A DNA stretch of 6,465 nucleotides from CAZDHT01 sp964505325 (GTDB lineage Bacteria; Planctomycetota; PUPC01): the NCBI GenBank assembly GCA_964505325.1, contig CAZDHT010000284.1, positions 1 through 6,465 of the forward strand, written 5' to 3'. Below, in pieces: positions 4,806 through 6,465 of this stretch. How positions within the stretch are numbered: the first letter of the stretch is position 1; each line of letters begins with the position of its first letter. A program made the position numbers and the translations under genes. The notes beneath the pieces were generated by a model, which was not told where the DNA came from, did no database searches, and saw only the letters and a program-made list of their open reading frames with translations.

Positions 4806-4937
4806 GCCGCGTGTCAAGGGCCAGTGATTATCTGGCCGTTCCGGGCGCTGGCGCCATTCTTGCACTTGCCGCCCGTGGCCGAACGTCGTGACGTAGGTCT
4901 CCGAGCCGGACACGTGCTCACCGAACAGGTGGTGGTC

Positions 4938-5015
4938 GGTTCGACTTCGCTCACCGCAGGCGACCGCCTTCTTGCCGCCCGTGGTGAGCGAGGACCGAAG
5001 GTCCGAAGTCGAACC
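4938..5015. repeat. Interrupted palindrome inserted in frame in the terminase
   Basis: On the plus strand GGTTCGACTTCGCTCACC (4938-4955) is the exact reverse complement of 4983-4990 joined to 5004-5015. A 13-bp piece holding GACC/GGTC (4991-5003) interrupts the right arm. The middle is 27 bp. In the terminase frame it accounts for about 22 extra codons (D-LRSS...ERSRT) between LFGSTS and DHHLFGEHV, with GTC (perhaps GGTC) on both sides. Its core resembles the widespread CTGAGCGAAGTCGAAG repeats. Confidence 0.75.
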
Positions 5016-6465
5016 AAACAGCGTGAGCGCACCGGGGTCGCCGGGCGCCACAGCCAGATGCTCGTGGACGAAGCTCTTCCACCAGTTGACGTCGACGCAG
5101 ACGTGCGGGAACTCGGCCGTGCCGCGCACGTTGGGGACGTACCAGTTCGCCCCGAGCGTCCATCCCGGCCGGCGTTGATACATCGAGATCGGCTTCGAGC
5201 CCGCACGCAGCCCCACGCCGTTCAAGAGCATCATCGCCGAGCCGCCGGCCTTGTGTTTCACCGATGCGACAACGCCCGATTTGTAGCCCATGTCCACGAG
5301 GAGCCGGTCGATGCGCGCCAGCCCGCCGCCGGCCTTGTGCCAGTCACGCCCGAGCAGGTGAGACACCAGCTTCTCGAGCCCCGCCTGCATCGCGCCTTCC
5401 TCGCCCATGCCCTGGAACGTCCGCCCGAGTGTCTTCCGCGCGTTGGAGAGCGTGAAGAACGACCGGGCCTGGTCGGGGAACGTGCCGTAGTCGATCACGA
5501 ACCCGGTGAAGTCCTCCTGCCAGGCGCAGACGCAGTAGAACAGGAGTTCCTTGTGGACGTCGACGAACGCGGTCAGCTTGGTGCAGGCCAGGGGCACCTC
5601 GCCGCGCTTGCGGCCGTTGAACCGCTCGCTCACCTGCTGCGGCGTCAGCATCACGGCCTCGGACTCCTGCTTCGACGCCGGCTCGTTCTGGTACTCCGCC
5701 TCGAACGCTTCCTCGCCCATGTCGCACCTCAGATTGACCGCGTGCTGGATCGCGGAGACCTCGTCCTCGTTGAACCGCGCGGACCACGCCGCCCGCGCCC
5801 CCTCGTCCATCTCCGCCCGATGTTCCCGGTAGAACTTCGTCGCTTCCTTCCCCCCGTGCCCCTGCCGCAAGCTCTCCTCGCGGATCACGCGGTACTGGTC
5901 CCAAAGCTTCTCGTTCTTCGGCCAAGCGTAGATCAGCCTGGTGCATTCGCCCTGCCACTGCGGACACTTCTGCCGGTTGAGCACCTGGTCGGCGAGGTCG
6001 TCCTCGTACATCTTGGTGCAGGCGAGGAACGCGGCGATCTTCTCGCCCGGCCCCGCCATCCCCAGCACGTCGCCCTGGAGCAGGTCGAGGCGATACTTCG
6101 TCTGCGACGGCGACCGCGCCGACTCCCGCGTCTGCGGGTCGTCGAGGAGCACCAGCGACGGCCGGACAATGCTGCCGTCCATCCGCGTGTGCTGCTGCCC
6201 GCGCATGTTCGAGTCGAGCGACGTGACGGTGATGATCGAACTGCTCGACGGCGACTGCTCCAGGTCGCGTAACTGCTCCGGCAGCCGATCGCCGGTGATC
6301 GTCGGGAACACCAGCTTGTCCGCGGCCCAGGTGCAGTACGTCGGCTCGCCGTCGATGTGCTGGCCGATCTGCTTGCGGGCGTTGTTCCGCAGGCACCGGA
6401 GCGGGTACAGCGCCTCGGGAAAGTCCGCCCGCAGGTCCTCGCATTCGGGCGAGAGAATCGACCGG

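Larger units (their letters stand above)
4461..4820 (+). mobile_element. GIY-YIG-encoding element with 14-bp terminal inverted repeats
   Basis: The right end is CCGCGTGTCAAGGG (4807-4820). The left end is its exact reverse complement, CCCTTGACACGCGG, once the nested hairpin H3 (4467-4489) and its CTTG duplication are removed. Both sides carry CCAG (4457-4460 and 4821-4824). Without H3 the element is about 333 bp, almost filled by the nuclease gene, whose stop codon is one base from the right end. Excision plus one CCAG restores terminase codons CAC TGG CTC GAC. It is inserted opposite to the host gene. This is the structure of a small insertion-sequence-like element, although the coded enzyme is not a classical transposase. 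Confidence 0.82.
4264..6465 (-). pseudogene. Phage terminase large subunit, 5' partial and interrupted by mobile sequences
   Basis: The frame is open from the right edge (first codon at 6464) and carries TerL-like features. These are a Walker-B-like LVLLDDPQ (about 6155-6135), FEAEYQNEP (a segment typical of large terminases), and acidic residues of an RNase-H-like nuclease at FVDVH (about 5560) and LLVDMGYKSG (about 5293). TerL cuts and pumps phage DNA into capsids. After DNHW (about 4825) the frame enters inserted DNA and runs on to a stop at 4719. The true C-terminus (GCAAAASYENIPLPGAEAA...DLVMKR) lies at 4375-4264 in the other side's flank. The fragment WLDCL is stranded between inserts (4460-4444). 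A further 22-codon in-frame insert is at 4938-5003. The protein as it stands is truncated before its conserved end and is probably inactive. Confidence 0.85.

Noticed and set aside
4376..4820. Group I intron or intein interrupting the terminase
   Set aside because: The GIY-YIG gene is antisense to the terminase, the ends are inverted repeats with 4-bp duplications, and there is no intein splice motif or room for an intron core.
4824..6272. Long plus-strand open frame (482 codons)
   Set aside because: It is antisense to the terminase, rich in Arg/Leu/Val/His, and shows no family motif. The minus strand carries clear TerL features.
5344..6444. Minus-strand open frame of 366 codons in another frame of the terminase
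   Set aside because: It is an Ala/Arg/Gly-rich shadow frame; the terminase frame has the recognisable motifs.

Overview
This is a GC-rich accessory region from a draft assembly; a run of ten Ns at 636-645 marks a scaffold gap. A PEP-CTERM-anchored, FGE-fold secreted protein and a response-regulator end suggest a Gram-negative bacterium with an exosortase system. Planctomycetota or a related environmental lineage is my best guess, but the window has no marker that fixes the taxon. Nearly all genes lie on the minus strand.

Reading the minus strand from right to left: (1) 6465-4264 is a phage-type terminase large-subunit gene whose 5' end lies outside the window. Its 3' part is broken by small mobile sequences. 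Its original end overlaps (ATGA) a 59-residue zinc-ribbon protein at 4267-4088. (2) 4087-3688 has no gene I can support. (3) 3687-3464 is a duplicated leader with a 9-bp tandem repeat. (4) 3474-785 is a complete diversity-generating retroelement (DGR). Its parts, in order, are a secreted FGE/C-type-lectin-fold target with its variable repeat (VR, 2658-2529), a terminator hairpin, avd (2358-1957), a reverse transcriptase (1982-924) and the template repeat (TR, 914-785). (5) 784-75 is mostly non-coding and holds a strong minus-strand terminator, the assembly gap, a possible HTH-gene remnant and a 48-bp perfect palindrome. (6) Positions 3-74 (+) are the last 23 codons of a response-regulator receiver domain.

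The DGR can be read base by base. TR and VR align without gaps over 130 bp, and every one of their differences falls at an adenine of the TR on the coding strand (18 of 18 in the 126-bp core, 20 of 20 with the two edge positions). The presumed chain is: transcribe the TR, copy it by the RT with Avd while misreading A, and write the cDNA back into the VR. This rewrites a row of Asn codons in the ligand-binding face of the target. The VR lies directly before a PEP-CTERM tail, which implies display on the cell envelope rather than on a phage tail.

The second notable system sits in the terminase gene. A GIY-YIG nuclease gene fills a small element with 14-bp perfect inverted ends and a 4-bp target duplication (CCAG). 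Two short hairpins with the same ends are inserted nearby with their own 4-bp duplications: one in the terminase (CGAG) and one nested in the element's left end (CTTG). Removing the element and the terminase hairpin restores the conserved terminase sequence DNHWLDCLVG. This looks like a small mobile element with non-autonomous hairpin derivatives. That a GIY-YIG enzyme moves them is inference.
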